Source of the DNA: Endozoicomonas sp. SCSIO W0465
GTDB taxonomy: Bacteria; Pseudomonadota; Gammaproteobacteria; Pseudomonadales; Endozoicomonadaceae
DNA: 64,000 bases
Direction: 5' to 3'
Assembly: GCF_023716865.1 (NCBI RefSeq)
Contig: NZ_CP092417.1
Span: 6,804,501 to 6,868,500 of the forward strand
The position numbers and the translations under genes are program-made. This document shows positions 17,979 to 27,144 of this stretch, in pieces (position 1 is the first letter of the stretch; each line of letters begins with the position of its first letter). The notes beneath the pieces are model-generated. The model saw nothing but the letters and a program-made list of their open reading frames with translations, searched no databases and was not told the origin of the DNA.

Positions 17979-19136
17979 AAAAAGGGCGCACTGTGGCTAT
18001 TGACAGCACAGTCACCGAATCGGATATCAAACCTCCTTGCGACAGTGATCTTTTAGCCAGTTCCGTTAAAGAAATTTGTCGGCTGCTGGAACGGGGACAA
18101 ACACTGACAGCGACACCGCTTTATGAATATACCCATCACAACCGAGCCGTAAAAGATGCGGCCAGAAAATGCATCTACGCTGGCAAAGAAGAGCGGCATC
18201 AGCATTATAAAAAACTGCTGCAGTTGACCCGAAAATCCCGGAAGGTACTTATCGAAGCTACTGTCACGCTAGCAAACGCCCGTCAGCAGGGGCAGTGTCT
18301 CCTGGCTGATGATGCCGACAAGTGGCAGGCCGATGTGGATCACCTGTTACCCCTGGTGGATGCAATAGTCTCCCAGACAGAGCGCAGGGTCTTTAAGGGT
18401 GAAAAGGTGCCAGCCCAGGAAAAAGTGGTTAGCCTGTATGAACCCCATACGGATATCATCGTAAAAGACAGGCGGCAAGTACAGTATGGCCATAAACTGA
18501 ACCTGGTTCAGGGAAAAAGTCGATTGATCCTGGACCTGGTTATTGAGGAAGGTAACCCAGCGGATTCGGACCAATTCATTCCGATGATGGAAAGACAAAA
18601 AGAAATTTATGGTCGTGTACCTCGCCAGACAAGCGGTGACGGCGGATACGCGTGTCGCGCTAATTTGGAAAAAGCCAAGGCCATGGGAATCAGCGATGTA
18701 GCTTTTAATAAGAAGCGCGGACTTGAAGTCGAAGAGATGACTAAAAGTCAGTATGTGTATAAAACGCTCTTTCGCTTCCGGGCAGGTATTGAAGCGGGAA
18801 TTTCGTGGCTAAAGAGATGTTTTGGGCTATCACGTTGCCACTGCAAGGGTTCTGAGCGTTTTGATTCTCATTGCTGGTTATCGGTGGTCTGTTACAACCT
18901 GGTGATTCTGGCCAGACACCCGGCACCATCCTGATAGCCACCTCCACGCTACATGAAAGTACCTTTCCAGCATGGTGGGAGGATGTTTTCTGCCTGCTTT
19001 TCACGTTTTTCTCCAATATCCGTCCCAGATTAGAGAAAAAAAGGGAAGAGTTTTTGCGGCTCTCTGGAATTTCAGGAAATATCAAAACGCACGTACAATC
19101 TAATTATGATTGCCTGATGCGTTTTTGGACGAGAAC
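17978..19136 (+). mobile_element. ISNCY-family element, 5'-truncated
   Basis: The distal 1159 bp of the 1701-bp element. It contains the last 313 codons or so of the transposase (from inside EKGRTVAIDSTVTESD) and the normal terminal repeat, ending GGACGAGAAC at 19136. The first 540 bp or so are missing and replaced by RAYT-linked sequence. The hexamer next to its right end is TAGTTA. Confidence 0.92.
17993..18934 (+). pseudogene. ISNCY transposase fragment (N-terminus lost)
   Basis: About 313 residues, identical over this range to the full transposase at 41832-43193. The N-terminal third is absent, so it cannot give the normal protein. Confidence 0.9.
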
Positions 19137-19651
19137 TAGTTAACCGTGATCCAGTACGCATACATCTTGGCTACAGCGTAAGGGGAACGAGGGTAGAAAG
19201 GTGTGGTTTCTTTTTGAGGAATCTCCTGTACCAAACCATACAGTTCAGAAGTAGATGCCTGATAGAAACGGGTTTTTTTCTCAAGACCTAAAAAGCGAAT
19301 GGCTTCCAGCAGTCGCAACGTACCCAGTGCGTCCACATCAGCGGTGTATTCCGGCGCCTCAAAAGAGACCGCCACATGGGACTGTGCCGCTAGGTTATAC
19401 ACTTCATCCGGCTGCACTTCGCTGATAATACGGGTCAGGTTGGAGCTGTCGCTCAGATCGCCGTAGTGGAGTTTGAAGTGCTGGTTTTTAGTGTGGGGGT
19501 CTTCATAAATATGATCCACACGGTCAGTATTAAATAACGAAGCTCTACGTTTGATGCCATGGACTTCGTAGCCTTTCTTTAAAAGGAATTCGGCAAGGTA
19601 GGAACCATCCTGCCCAGTAATACCAGTTATTAAAGCAATTTTATTTGCCAT
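19137..19651 (-). pseudogene. gmd: GDP-mannose 4,6-dehydratase Gmd, N-terminal half
   Basis: Gmd converts GDP-mannose to GDP-4-keto-6-deoxymannose, the first step to GDP-fucose and related sugars. The 171 visible residues include the NAD-binding ALITGITGQDGSYLAEFLL, RRASLFNTDRVDHIYED, and the catalytic Ser-Tyr-Lys region (STSELYG and YPRSPYAVAK). The protein stops at the ISNCY end (ITVN followed by an IS-supplied stop). The usual protein has about 370 residues, and the second half is not found anywhere in this window. So this is not a simple insertion but a rearranged or deleted junction. It lies 29 bp downstream of a glycosyltransferase gene. Confidence 0.93.
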
Positions 19652-19680
19652 ATCTATGATCCAAAAGAAATTAAGAAACT

Positions 19681-20355
19681 TTAAAGGTCAGGGTAATATT
19701 TTTCAAAATTTATAGGTGAAAAATATTTACCATATAAATCTGACATCATTGAAACATTACTATCTGCATCAATGTATGCTTGCTTTGATTTATCATAAAG
19801 TTCTTTAGATGAGAATTGAAAGGAAAGAACACAAGAGTCTTTTTTAATATACTGTGTAAATGCAGGTATATCTCTAACTAATACGGGCGTTGAAAAACTA
19901 CTGCATTGCGCTAATACACCTGATTGCGTTGCAGACTGATGCAATACTAAAACACATAGACTATTAACTATTACATCTTCTATTTCTTGATCTGAAATGC
20001 TTTCTTTATTAATTATTATCAGATATTCTATCCAGTTAGAAGGAAGCTCATTTAAATAGCAAGAAATATCAGATGAAGTAATCAAGCACAACTTAGATTC
20101 GCCGGGTAGATTAAGATTATTTTTAGCTAGAAAATTAACAAATCCGATAAAATCACTGATACCCTTACCTTTATTAACATGTCCAATATAAGATATATAT
20201 TTGTACTTTTTATTATTGATACGGCCATTATTAACAAGCAAAAGATGGTTAACAGAACATTTCCTTGAAAAAAATGGGTACTTATTAACAACTACATTAT
20301 AGGCATATTCTGAAAGAAGGATAATCTTGTCTGAAAAATACGATGTTAAAAAATT
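19681..20355 (-). pseudogene. AT-rich glycosyltransferase (GT4-like), N-terminus lost to IS66
   Basis: About 224 residues of a C-terminal glycosyltransferase half. They include a YKYISYIGHVNKGKG segment, typical of the start of the nucleotide-sugar domain, and SGVLAQCSSFSTPVLVRDIPAF, resembling the conserved Glu/Gly donor-site region of GT4 enzymes. The base composition is clearly more AT-rich than its neighbours and Asn/Ile/Lys/Ser are frequent, suggesting separate acquisition, as often seen in polysaccharide loci. The 5' part is missing: the IS66 element at 20356 abuts the coding sequence, and beyond it lies unrelated DNA. Confidence 0.7.
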
Positions 20356-21963
20356 GTAACTATTCAGCACTGAGCAAAGGCATATTACAGTAATTCCGAA
20401 CAGCTCTATGAAGTGATTGATATATGTCCATTCCCTGTTTTCTGGCAGACGACAAATAGCTGCGAATCCGTGCAAACATAGAACCACCGTCTGCACTCCT
20501 GAAGCAGCCTGAGATTTTCTGCTTTAACTTGGCCATTCGAACATCCCGCTCACTGCCATTGTTATCGAAGGGAATGGTAAAATCTGACATGAAGCGCAGT
20601 GTCTCAGCCTTGAACTCAGTGAGTCGTTTGAAGAGATTGTAAGCTTTAGTATTCTTGACTTTCTTGCGCTTAAGCTCCTCTCGTTGCTTCTCCATATAGA
20701 CGACTTCTTTCATTAGAGCCCGCTGAAGCAACCGGTCATAAATCTTCTCGATTCGTTCACAGACAACACTTGGCATCTGTAGCATACCTATGGTCTTAAA
20801 GCCCTTGCAGTAATGCCAGGAAAGCCTCAGTAGCTTCATCAATCGCAACGCCAGTTGATTGCTGTCCCTATCAACAACACCCAAAAGCTCCCTCAGGTGA
20901 TGGGCATTGCAAAGTACGTGAGTTGCCGCATATGCAAAATAGGATTTCCAATGATCATGAACCAGAACGCCTGCAAATGTTAGCAGTATGCCCATCGTGT
21001 CCATGGCCTCACGACCTCGCTTTTCAGACAAGTAGTAGAGCGTCCATTGTTCATCCCGCATAACGTGTAGCCAGTGCAAAGAGCCCTCGGCCCGCATACC
21101 CGTTTCATCGGCTCCGGCAACAGACGATTCCCGCAAGGCGTCACGAATAACCTCTTCAGTAGAAGCCAGATTTTCATAGGTTCTGGCCACAAAATTGGCG
21201 ACAGTGCCTGCACTTACACTCATTTTATAGAGAGTATTAAAATACTCTGACACGCGCTTAAAAGGCAGGAAATGGTATTGGTTAAGATAGACGGCCATAG
21301 CCTGTGTGGCTGAGCCATATTGTGCGGCAGCGGTAACACCTTCCGGGAATTCAGCCTGATTCCGACAACCACAAGTGCAGATTTTTACTTCAGCTCTATG
21401 GGCCGTTACTTCAAATTCACCCGGTCTCCCTGGTTCAAACACCTGTCGTTCAATATATTTGACCGGCTCACTATCAAGAAGAGACGCCTGACATTTATTG
21501 CATTCTTTAACCGGAAGGTACTCAATATAGTCAGGGATATCGACCTGTTTAAGACAAGTGCCCTGATGCCCTTTCTTTCCACCGGCTTTATTACCAGAAG
21601 ACTGTCTCAGACTTTTAGGATTGGGTTTTTCATCCGATGGATCGGTACCTTTATCTGCGGAAAGGTCGTCAGAATGATCTGGAGAATTACTGTTTTTACA
21701 AGGTTTTTGATAACCATCAGACGATGGCGGCTTGCTGCTGTTTTGACTGTTCTTGCCAACCTTTTCTTCCAATTCTCGACATCGCTCTTCCAGACAGGCA
21801 ACTCTCATCCGCAGCTCTGCATTCTCTTTCAAGAGAATCTCAGCCGACATAGTTGCGGGTAGTTCTGGAATCATGCTGGCGAATATTGTGGAAAAATGGT
21901 GCTTAAGAGGATGGTATAAAAATCAGAAAATTCCAGATTTATGTGGGGGTGCTGAACAGTTAC
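20356..21963 (-). mobile_element. IS66-family element, copy B (no target duplication)
   Basis: 1608 bp with the same ends as copy A. The left flank is AAAAAATT and the right flank GCCAAGAA, which do not match. The element therefore sits at a rearrangement junction between the polysaccharide locus and an unrelated region. Confidence 0.95.
20360..21874 (-). CDS. IS66-family transposase (copy B)
   Basis: 504 residues, identical in sequence to the copy A transposase, with the same coiled-coil start, cysteine cluster and DDE motifs. It is complete and probably competent for transposition. Confidence 0.95.
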   Translation of the reverse strand: MIPELPATMSAEILLKENAELRMRVACLEERCRELEEKVGKNSQNSSKPPSSDGYQKPCKNSNSPDHSDDLSADKGTDPSDEKPNPKSLRQSSGNKAGGKKGHQGTCLKQVDIPDYIEYLPVKECNKCQASLLDSEPVKYIERQVFEPGRPGEFEVTAHRAEVKICTCGCRNQAEFPEGVTAAAQYGSATQAMAVYLNQYHFLPFKRVSEYFNTLYKMSVSAGTVANFVARTYENLASTEEVIRDALRESSVAGADETGMRAEGSLHWLHVMRDEQWTLYYLSEKRGREAMDTMGILLTFAGVLVHDHWKSYFAYAATHVLCNAHHLRELLGVVDRDSNQLALRLMKLLRLSWHYCKGFKTIGMLQMPSVVCERIEKIYDRLLQRALMKEVVYMEKQREELKRKKVKNTKAYNLFKRLTEFKAETLRFMSDFTIPFDNNGSERDVRMAKLKQKISGCFRSADGGSMFARIRSYLSSARKQGMDIYQSLHRAVRNYCNMPLLSAE

Positions 21964-21971
21964 GCCAAGAA

Positions 21972-22023
21972 AAAACCCGACTCAAACGGAGCGGACACTC
22001 CTCGCCGGGTTTTCCTCTAAACA
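21972..22023. terminator. possible long-stem terminator
   Basis: AAAACCCG pairs with CGGGTTTT, with an inner GGAG/CTCC hairpin, next to the IS66 right end. It may be the leftover terminator of a gene deleted at this junction. Confidence 0.45.
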
Positions 22024-22055
22024 CAATGAGCTATTGCTCGGGAAGCAGTATAGCA

Positions 22056-22448
22056 ATGATTTCGTTCGCCTACACAATCGGAGTTTTAAGATTGATTCGG
22101 GTAGAAATACAGACCGGTGAACTGGATAACCTGACACCCACCCAACGGTTGCTACTAATCGTCCTGGCCTCCTTCGCCAACAGTGAAGGCGAATGCTGGC
22201 CAAGCCAGAAAAAGCTCGGCAAGCTGGTTGGCGTTTCCAGGCCCAGAGTATCCGGTTGCCTGAAAATTCTCGAACAAGAAAAGTTGATCGAAAGTGCATT
22301 CCGTCAGAGCGACAATGGCACCCAAACCAAAATCTACCGAATGCTGTTCGAGCCTTTCGTGTTTAAGCGTATCAGAGAAGAAAATTTTAACTGCTTCGGC
22401 CAAAGGGTCGACGATCCTCGAATGACCGACACGTCTTGGGCAGAGTAG
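22056..22448 (+). CDS. helix-turn-helix protein
   Basis: About 130 residues (ATG at 22056; an in-frame ATG at 22026 is possible). The core TGELDNLTPTQRLLLIVLASFANSEGECWPSQKKLGKLVGVSRPRVSGCLKILEQ (residues roughly 15-70) is a winged-helix/HTH_36-type domain, as found in replication-initiator-like and phage or plasmid regulator proteins. The rest has no recognisable domain. It stands alone just after IS66 copy B and is followed by a strong hairpin. Function unknown. Confidence 0.6.
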   Translation: MISFAYTIGVLRLIRVEIQTGELDNLTPTQRLLLIVLASFANSEGECWPSQKKLGKLVGVSRPRVSGCLKILEQEKLIESAFRQSDNGTQTKIYRMLFEPFVFKRIREENFNCFGQRVDDPRMTDTSWAE

Positions 22449-22465
22449 TAAACATAACCACAGAT

Positions 22466-22494
22466 TTGTGCAGCGTGCAGACTGCGCTGCACAA
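22466..22494 (+). terminator. hairpin after the HTH gene
   Basis: TTGTGCAGCG pairs perfectly with CGCTGCACAA over a 9-base loop, 17 bp after the stop codon. A weak T-rich stretch follows (AGTTTT). Confidence 0.55.
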
Positions 22495-22499
22495 GCGGG

Positions 22500-23206
22500 A
22501 GTTTTAAAACTAGAAAAATATTCATTCTTAAACTAAAAATGTCGTTAGATAATTTTTTGAAAGCGGAGGTGTTAACTCCTTCCAAAAAGCGTATTCATCC
22601 CCTTGGGAATACGTGACCATGGCTCAATCTAACGAATGAGGAAGTCTTCGCCCTCAAAGTCAGAGCGCTGTTAACCTGTGTACTTATTGTGGGATCTGCT
22701 ATCTGAGTAAGCAGTTAAACATGCGCAACTCTCAATGAAAAACAAACGGGTGTCTAAAATATGTTGCCCTTGGCTATATCAATAAGTTCTTTCCGGAGCA
22801 GTTTAATAACCACTATTGCCTGGTTTGTAGAACAGGTTGAGTGGGAGCCCTGACCGGTTGCACAACAGGCATTCCCGGCCGCGTTGACGCAAGTCTGGCC
22901 AGAACTGAGGTGTAATTAAACCGTAAATTTTTCCAAAGAGGAGCTTGGCATGGCCTCTGAAGTTGTCGATAAAAGAGCATCCGCGACTCAATCTGATCTA
23001 CGCATCAATACCGCTATCTCACAGACGTTCAATCACCCTCTGCTTATCTACTGTTAATTCAACAATCCTCACGCCTCACGACTCACGCCAGCCTGACGCC
23101 AACGCTGATGTTATACGTTAAGTCCTGAACATTCTTGAAATTCTCTTTACTGGATCATGTGCCAGTGTCAATAGACACAGTGGTACCTGTTGAAAGGTAG
23201 TTGATT
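22500..23206. other. gene-poor 700-bp region
   Basis: No convincing gene. It has a CGTATTC/GAATACG hairpin at 22590-22613 and a GTGTC/GACAC inverted repeat at 23165-23178, just before the decarboxylase. A degraded minus-strand stretch at 22803-22991 (FRGHAKLLFGKIYGL, ITPQFWPDLRQRG) faintly recalls the KLFGDKGYI region of IS982 transposases; that identity is weak. Confidence 0.4.
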
Positions 23207-24955
23207 ATGTCTAATGAAATGACAGTCATTCAATACGTGCTCGGTCAAATCAAAGAGCTGGGAGTGACTGATGTTTTTGGAGTTCCGGGTGATTTTGTTT
23301 ACCCGGTGAATGATGCTGTTATGGATGATGGGCAGTTACGCTGGATAGGGTGCACCAATGAACTCAACGCCAGCTACGCTGCAGACGGATATGCGCGTAC
23401 CAGGGGAGCCAGTGCTCTGGTGGTGACTTATGGCGCTGGAGAATTGTGTACCTTTGGTGGTCTGGCGGGTGCCCATGCAGAAAACTCTAAAGTGGTCGTA
23501 CTGACGGGGATGCCGGGTCTCGATGAGCAGGATGGCGTTACCCGTTACCACCATATGGTTGGTGATCCAAAACCTCGCTATGATTTGTTTGTCGATATGA
23601 TTCGCCCGATGACTGCGGGTGAAAACAGTGCGGTGGTTATGACGCCTGAAAACTGCGTGTATGAAACCAAACGCCTGCTGGCGGCGCTGAGATATTACTC
23701 CAAGCCGGTATACATGGCATTTCCACGGGATGTGGCAAACCTTCCTGTAGTGTTTCCAAAAAATGAATCGGACATTCCTCTTACGAATGTTAAAAGCGAT
23801 CCTGCAACCCTGGAAAAAGTGGTTGCTGAGATACATGCGCGCCTGGCCAATGCCAAACAGAGCGTGGTAATACCCGGTTACACAATACGTCGATATAACT
23901 CGGTGGACGCAGCCATCGCATTTATCAATAAATCGGGCCTGCCTTTTGCGGTCACCAACCAGGAAAGGGGGGTGATCTCGATGCAGCATCCAAACTACAT
24001 TGGTGGTTACGATGGTCGCTGGACCGGCTGGGCAGATCCTGCAGTCACCACTTACGTAGAACAATGTGATTGCATCGTTGCCATGGCCAACGAAATGCAT
24101 GACTTTAATAATGGCATGAACACCTTGTTCTTCGATCGCAGTGACCTGATCAAAATCAACCCGCATTCGACAACTGTTGGAGACCAGGTCTACAAGAATG
24201 TAGAGATGAAGGATGTGCTAACGGCCCTGACTGCGAAAATCTCCAGTAAGCTCGTTGATAAATGCCCGGATTTAGGCCCGAGCAGTGTCGCCATCGGGTC
24301 GTCGCCCAGTGGCCAGGCCGGTGATGTGATAGATTACGAGCCGTTTTATGAAAGACTGCAGCAGTTTATAAAAGAAGGCGATATCTTCGTCTCTGATACG
24401 GCGATGTGTTCAATGAACTTTTCTGCACGTGCCAGGCTACCGGATAACGTGGAGCTGGAATCCCAACTGTCGTGGGGTGCCATTGGTTGGGGGACGCCCG
24501 CCATATTGGGTAACTGCATAGCAGAGCCAAATAAGCGCTGCTGGATTCTTTGTGGAGAGGGCGGTCATCAAATGACAGCCACAGAGCTTGGCACATATGA
24601 ACGCTATGGGGCGAAGCCGATTTTTATTCTGGTCAATAATGACGGTTATCTGGCCGAAAGAGTCACTAACCGCTATTACGACGAAAAGTACAATGACGTT
24701 CCGGCCTGGCACTTCGCTGACGTGCCAATTGCGCAGGGTTGCAAGTGGTACACTAAACGGGTTACCACACTCGGTGAGCTTGATGCGGCCCTGGCAGAGG
24801 CAAGTAAGGCCAAGACCGGCGTGTATTTAGAGGTCGTTATCTCACAAGACAAGGTGCCATTGGGTTGCGAATTCCTCTACACCGCCTGTGGTAAGCTCTT
24901 TGGGCAAGATGGGCGAACCTGGGGTACCAGAAAGGGCAAGCCCGGTAATAAGTAG
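23207..24955 (+). CDS. thiamine-diphosphate 2-keto acid decarboxylase (indolepyruvate/phenylpyruvate type)
   Basis: 582 residues of the pyruvate-decarboxylase-like TPP family. The N-terminal domain has VFGVPGDFVYPV and CTNELNASYAADGYAR, which includes the catalytic Glu, and YHHMVGD, the double-His active-site motif of decarboxylases. The C-terminal TPP/Mg motif is CGEGGHQMTATELGTYER followed 20-odd residues later by LVNNDGYLAE. Likely substrates are aromatic 2-keto acids such as indolepyruvate or phenylpyruvate, suggested by the tyrosine-degradation genes nearby; pyruvate or branched keto acids cannot be excluded. ATG at 23207 was chosen because a GGTAG stretch lies about 8-10 bp upstream. 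The gene stands alone. Confidence 0.85.
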   Translation: MSNEMTVIQYVLGQIKELGVTDVFGVPGDFVYPVNDAVMDDGQLRWIGCTNELNASYAADGYARTRGASALVVTYGAGELCTFGGLAGAHAENSKVVVLTGMPGLDEQDGVTRYHHMVGDPKPRYDLFVDMIRPMTAGENSAVVMTPENCVYETKRLLAALRYYSKPVYMAFPRDVANLPVVFPKNESDIPLTNVKSDPATLEKVVAEIHARLANAKQSVVIPGYTIRRYNSVDAAIAFINKSGLPFAVTNQERGVISMQHPNYIGGYDGRWTGWADPAVTTYVEQCDCIVAMANEMHDFNNGMNTLFFDRSDLIKINPHSTTVGDQVYKNVEMKDVLTALTAKISSKLVDKCPDLGPSSVAIGSSPSGQAGDVIDYEPFYERLQQFIKEGDIFVSDTAMCSMNFSARARLPDNVELESQLSWGAIGWGTPAILGNCIAEPNKRCWILCGEGGHQMTATELGTYERYGAKPIFILVNNDGYLAERVTNRYYDEKYNDVPAWHFADVPIAQGCKWYTKRVTTLGELDAALAEASKAKTGVYLEVVISQDKVPLGCEFLYTACGKLFGQDGRTWGTRKGKPGNK

Positions 24956-25446
24956 TGGTTATTTGTAGTTGTCATTTTTAGAGCTGAGCCGCATCACCTG
25001 GACGTCGTGGTGCGGTGATTTGCCCAAAGGCATGTCAACGATCAGTGTTTATGGCGTTTCGATTGACTGATTATCAAACAATCGATCAGGTACTGTTGCC
25101 AAACACAAAGAGTGGATTGCCAAGCCTTTCTTTTGGTGTGCGATAGACGTGGGCGGGGTAAAGCGCTGAAGCATTCCATTTTTCCGGGTTAGTAATTCGG
25201 GTTGATTATTTGGTTTGAAACAAGTGACCCTATTGTTTGTAGCAATTTGACCCAGTTGTCTCAGGCGAGACAAACAAGGTAAATAAACAGTATCAAAGAA
25301 CAAGTTGTACAATGCGGCCTGCGTGGATGAACACAACACTGACATAACAGACGTAATTAGTCTGGGCGCGTTCACGGTCAGTCTCCCTTCCTTCTTTTGC
25401 GATGATTACATCAGAGCTCTGTTTAATTAGCGTGCTGTGAAATTAT

Positions 25447-25460
25447 TTGATTCATATCAA
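25447..25460. promoter_or_regulatory. perfect FNR-type box
   Basis: TTGAT-TCAT-ATCAA matches the FNR consensus TTGAT-N4-ATCAA exactly. Without the IS1595 copy it would lie about 300 bp upstream of tpl. Anaerobic control of this region is inferred. Confidence 0.55.
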
Positions 25461-25470
25461 TAAGTAAAAA

Positions 25471-25492
25471 GTGATGATTAATTAATCATCAC
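25471..25492. repeat. perfect 22-bp palindrome
   Basis: GTGATGATTAA is followed directly by its reverse complement, 10 bp before the IS1595 start. It could be an operator or the structure that attracted the insertion. Confidence 0.7.
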
Positions 25493-25502
25493 GATATAGG
25501 AA

Positions 25503-26611
25503 GGCTAAGTTACCGTTAATGGTTGAATCAGCTAAACTCCCATAAAATCTACGTTGTAGGGGAGTGATATGCAATCTGAACTCTTCCAGAATTTTATTGA
25601 TTCCATTTCAACATTAACCAGTGAACAGCGAGACATTCTTAACAACTCGCTCCTTAGTACTCAAATAGAGGTTACCGAGGTAGTAGAAACCACTGACTCT
25701 GAACCTGTTTACAGTGAATCTATACCCAATAACGATAATGCAACACCTGACGTAGAAAAGAGCATACTTGCCCAATTTGCCGAAAACCCCAGGTGCCCCA
25801 AATGCAAAAGCCATAGCGTTGGTCGCTGGGGCATACGAAATGGCCGACAGCGCTACCACTGCAAGACTTGCGACTCAACGTTTAACGCCTTTAGTGGAAC
25901 GCCTTTGGCAAGGCTCAGGCACCCTGAAAAATGGAACAAGTACCTCGCAGGTATGACTCACTCTATGGTCTTGCGACCAGCTGCTGCTGAGAATGCCATT
26001 GACTTGAAAACTGCGTTCCGCTGGCGTCACCGCTTTCTTGAAGTGATTAATAATGATCAAGCAGAAGAGCTTTGTGGCATTACTGAGCTTGATGAAACAT
26101 TTTTCCGTGAATCCTTCAAAGGGCAAAGAGAAGGCCTTCCACGGCCAACCCGAAAGCGGGGTAATGATCCCAACAAAGCCCGAAAAGTCCCGGTAATGGT
26201 GGCTCGGGACCGTAATCGAAATACCGTTGACGGTGTATTAGAAAACGAAAGTGCTAATGAATTGTGCAGGCATTTAAATGGCCGCATATCGATACAGGCC
26301 ACGGTCTGTGCGGATGCACACCTCGCTCACGAAAAACTTGCTGACAAGCTTGGATTTGTCTTCAAGGAGCTGGTGACATCAGCAGGTCAACATGTTGTTG
26401 AAGGCATCTACCACATCCAGACTGTAAATTCTTATCACAGTCATTTAAAACGCTGGATTGGCGGCGTATTCCAAGGGGTTGCAACTCGTTACCTTCCCCA
26501 TTATCTGGCCTGGAGGCGAGAACTGACGGCAGCAAAAAAATTAACTGTTGGCCGGTTGATCAGCAGAATTACTGAACATTGGTGCTTCCAACCATTAACG
26601 GTAACTTAGCC
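25503..26611 (+). mobile_element. IS1595-family element, copy 1
   Basis: 1109 bp with inverted ends GGCTAAGTTACCGTTAATGG. The flanking 9-mers ATATAGGAA (25494-25502) and ACATAGGAA (26612-26620) differ by one base, so the duplication is near-perfect. It lies between the decarboxylase gene and tpl. Confidence 0.93.
25569..26609 (+). CDS. IS1595-family transposase (copy 1)
   Basis: 346 residues. An N-terminal zinc finger (CPKCKSHSVGRWGIRNGRQRYHCKTC) is followed by the ISXO2-like DDE domain. That domain has ELDETFFRESFKG for the first Asp, ADAHLAHEKLADKLG for the second, and the YHIQTVNSYHSHLKRWIGGVFQGVATRYLPHY block near the end. Complete. The stop codon lies inside the right terminal repeat. 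Confidence 0.93.
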   Translation: MQSELFQNFIDSISTLTSEQRDILNNSLLSTQIEVTEVVETTDSEPVYSESIPNNDNATPDVEKSILAQFAENPRCPKCKSHSVGRWGIRNGRQRYHCKTCDSTFNAFSGTPLARLRHPEKWNKYLAGMTHSMVLRPAAAENAIDLKTAFRWRHRFLEVINNDQAEELCGITELDETFFRESFKGQREGLPRPTRKRGNDPNKARKVPVMVARDRNRNTVDGVLENESANELCRHLNGRISIQATVCADAHLAHEKLADKLGFVFKELVTSAGQHVVEGIYHIQTVNSYHSHLKRWIGGVFQGVATRYLPHYLAWRRELTAAKKLTVGRLISRITEHWCFQPLTVT

Positions 26612-26762
26612 ACATAGGAATAAATTTTAATGAGAGTTGCTGAGAAAGGTGTATGTTAATTGATCATTCTGATTATTATTTGACCATGGTTTTTCAAGTT
26701 GGCAGAATTAATTTGCCTTAAATCAGTGTTTTAAGATGTTCATTGTTGTTCATCAGGATTAT

Positions 26763-26776
26763 TTGATGTGAGTCAA
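26763..26776. promoter_or_regulatory. FNR-like box upstream of tpl
   Basis: TTGAT-GTGA-GTCAA differs from the FNR consensus by one base. It lies 84 bp before the tpl start, a sensible distance for activation. It partly overlaps a TGTGA that could also suit CRP. Regulation is inferred. Confidence 0.4.
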
Positions 26777-26860
26777 TAATGATAAATCAGGTGTGCTTTA
26801 CAGTCGGCACCAGAAGACGTGAATGCCTTCTTGTAATTCAACCATCATTGGAATGAAAAA

Positions 26861-27144
26861 ATGCAATATCCTGCTGAGCCGTTCCGTATTAAAGCTGTTG
26901 AAGTTGTTTCCATGATTGACAAGGAACAACGTGCCGAAAGAATGAAAGAAGCGGGTTACAACACCTTCCTTTTGAATAGTGAAGATGTTTACATCGACCT
27001 GTTGACCGATTCTGGTACCACTGCAATGAGTGATAAGCAGTGGGCAGGCATGATGATTGGTGATGAAGCCTATGCAGGCAGTAAAAACTTCCACCATTTG
27101 GAAGCCACGGTTAGAGAGTTGTTTGGTTTTAAACATATCATTCC
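26861..27144 (+). pseudogene. tpl: tyrosine phenol-lyase, N-terminal part (split by IS1595)
   Basis: Begins MQYPAEPFRIKAVEVVSMID and runs through NTFLLNSEDVYIDLLTDSGT and SDKQWAGMMIGDEAYAGS to FGFKHIIP. This matches tyrosine phenol-lyase (which converts tyrosine to phenol, pyruvate and ammonia) better than tryptophanase. A GGAATG stretch precedes the ATG. The element interrupts codon 95. Joined to the second part, total length is 456 residues, exactly that of Citrobacter freundii Tpl as recalled. Confidence 0.93.

Larger units (their letters stand above)
24956..25502. other. intergenic region between the decarboxylase gene and IS1595
   Basis: No supported gene. A GC-rich hairpin (CCGCATCAC pairing with GTGGTGCGG, around 24988-25015) follows the decarboxylase gene without a T-run. 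An FNR box and a perfect palindrome lie at its right end and are listed separately. This DNA probably belonged to the upstream region of tpl before IS1595 landed. Confidence 0.5.

Noticed and set aside
22803..22991. Possible IS982 transposase remnant
   Set aside because: Only a weak resemblance to a KLFGDKGYI-like segment; not enough to list as a gene.
23336..24166. Minus-strand open frame of 276 codons opposite the decarboxylase
   Set aside because: Antisense to the TPP-enzyme coding region and without recognisable protein features.
25049..25375. Minus-strand open frame of 108 codons downstream of the decarboxylase
   Set aside because: No domain, no convincing ribosome site and poor codon pattern; treated as intergenic.
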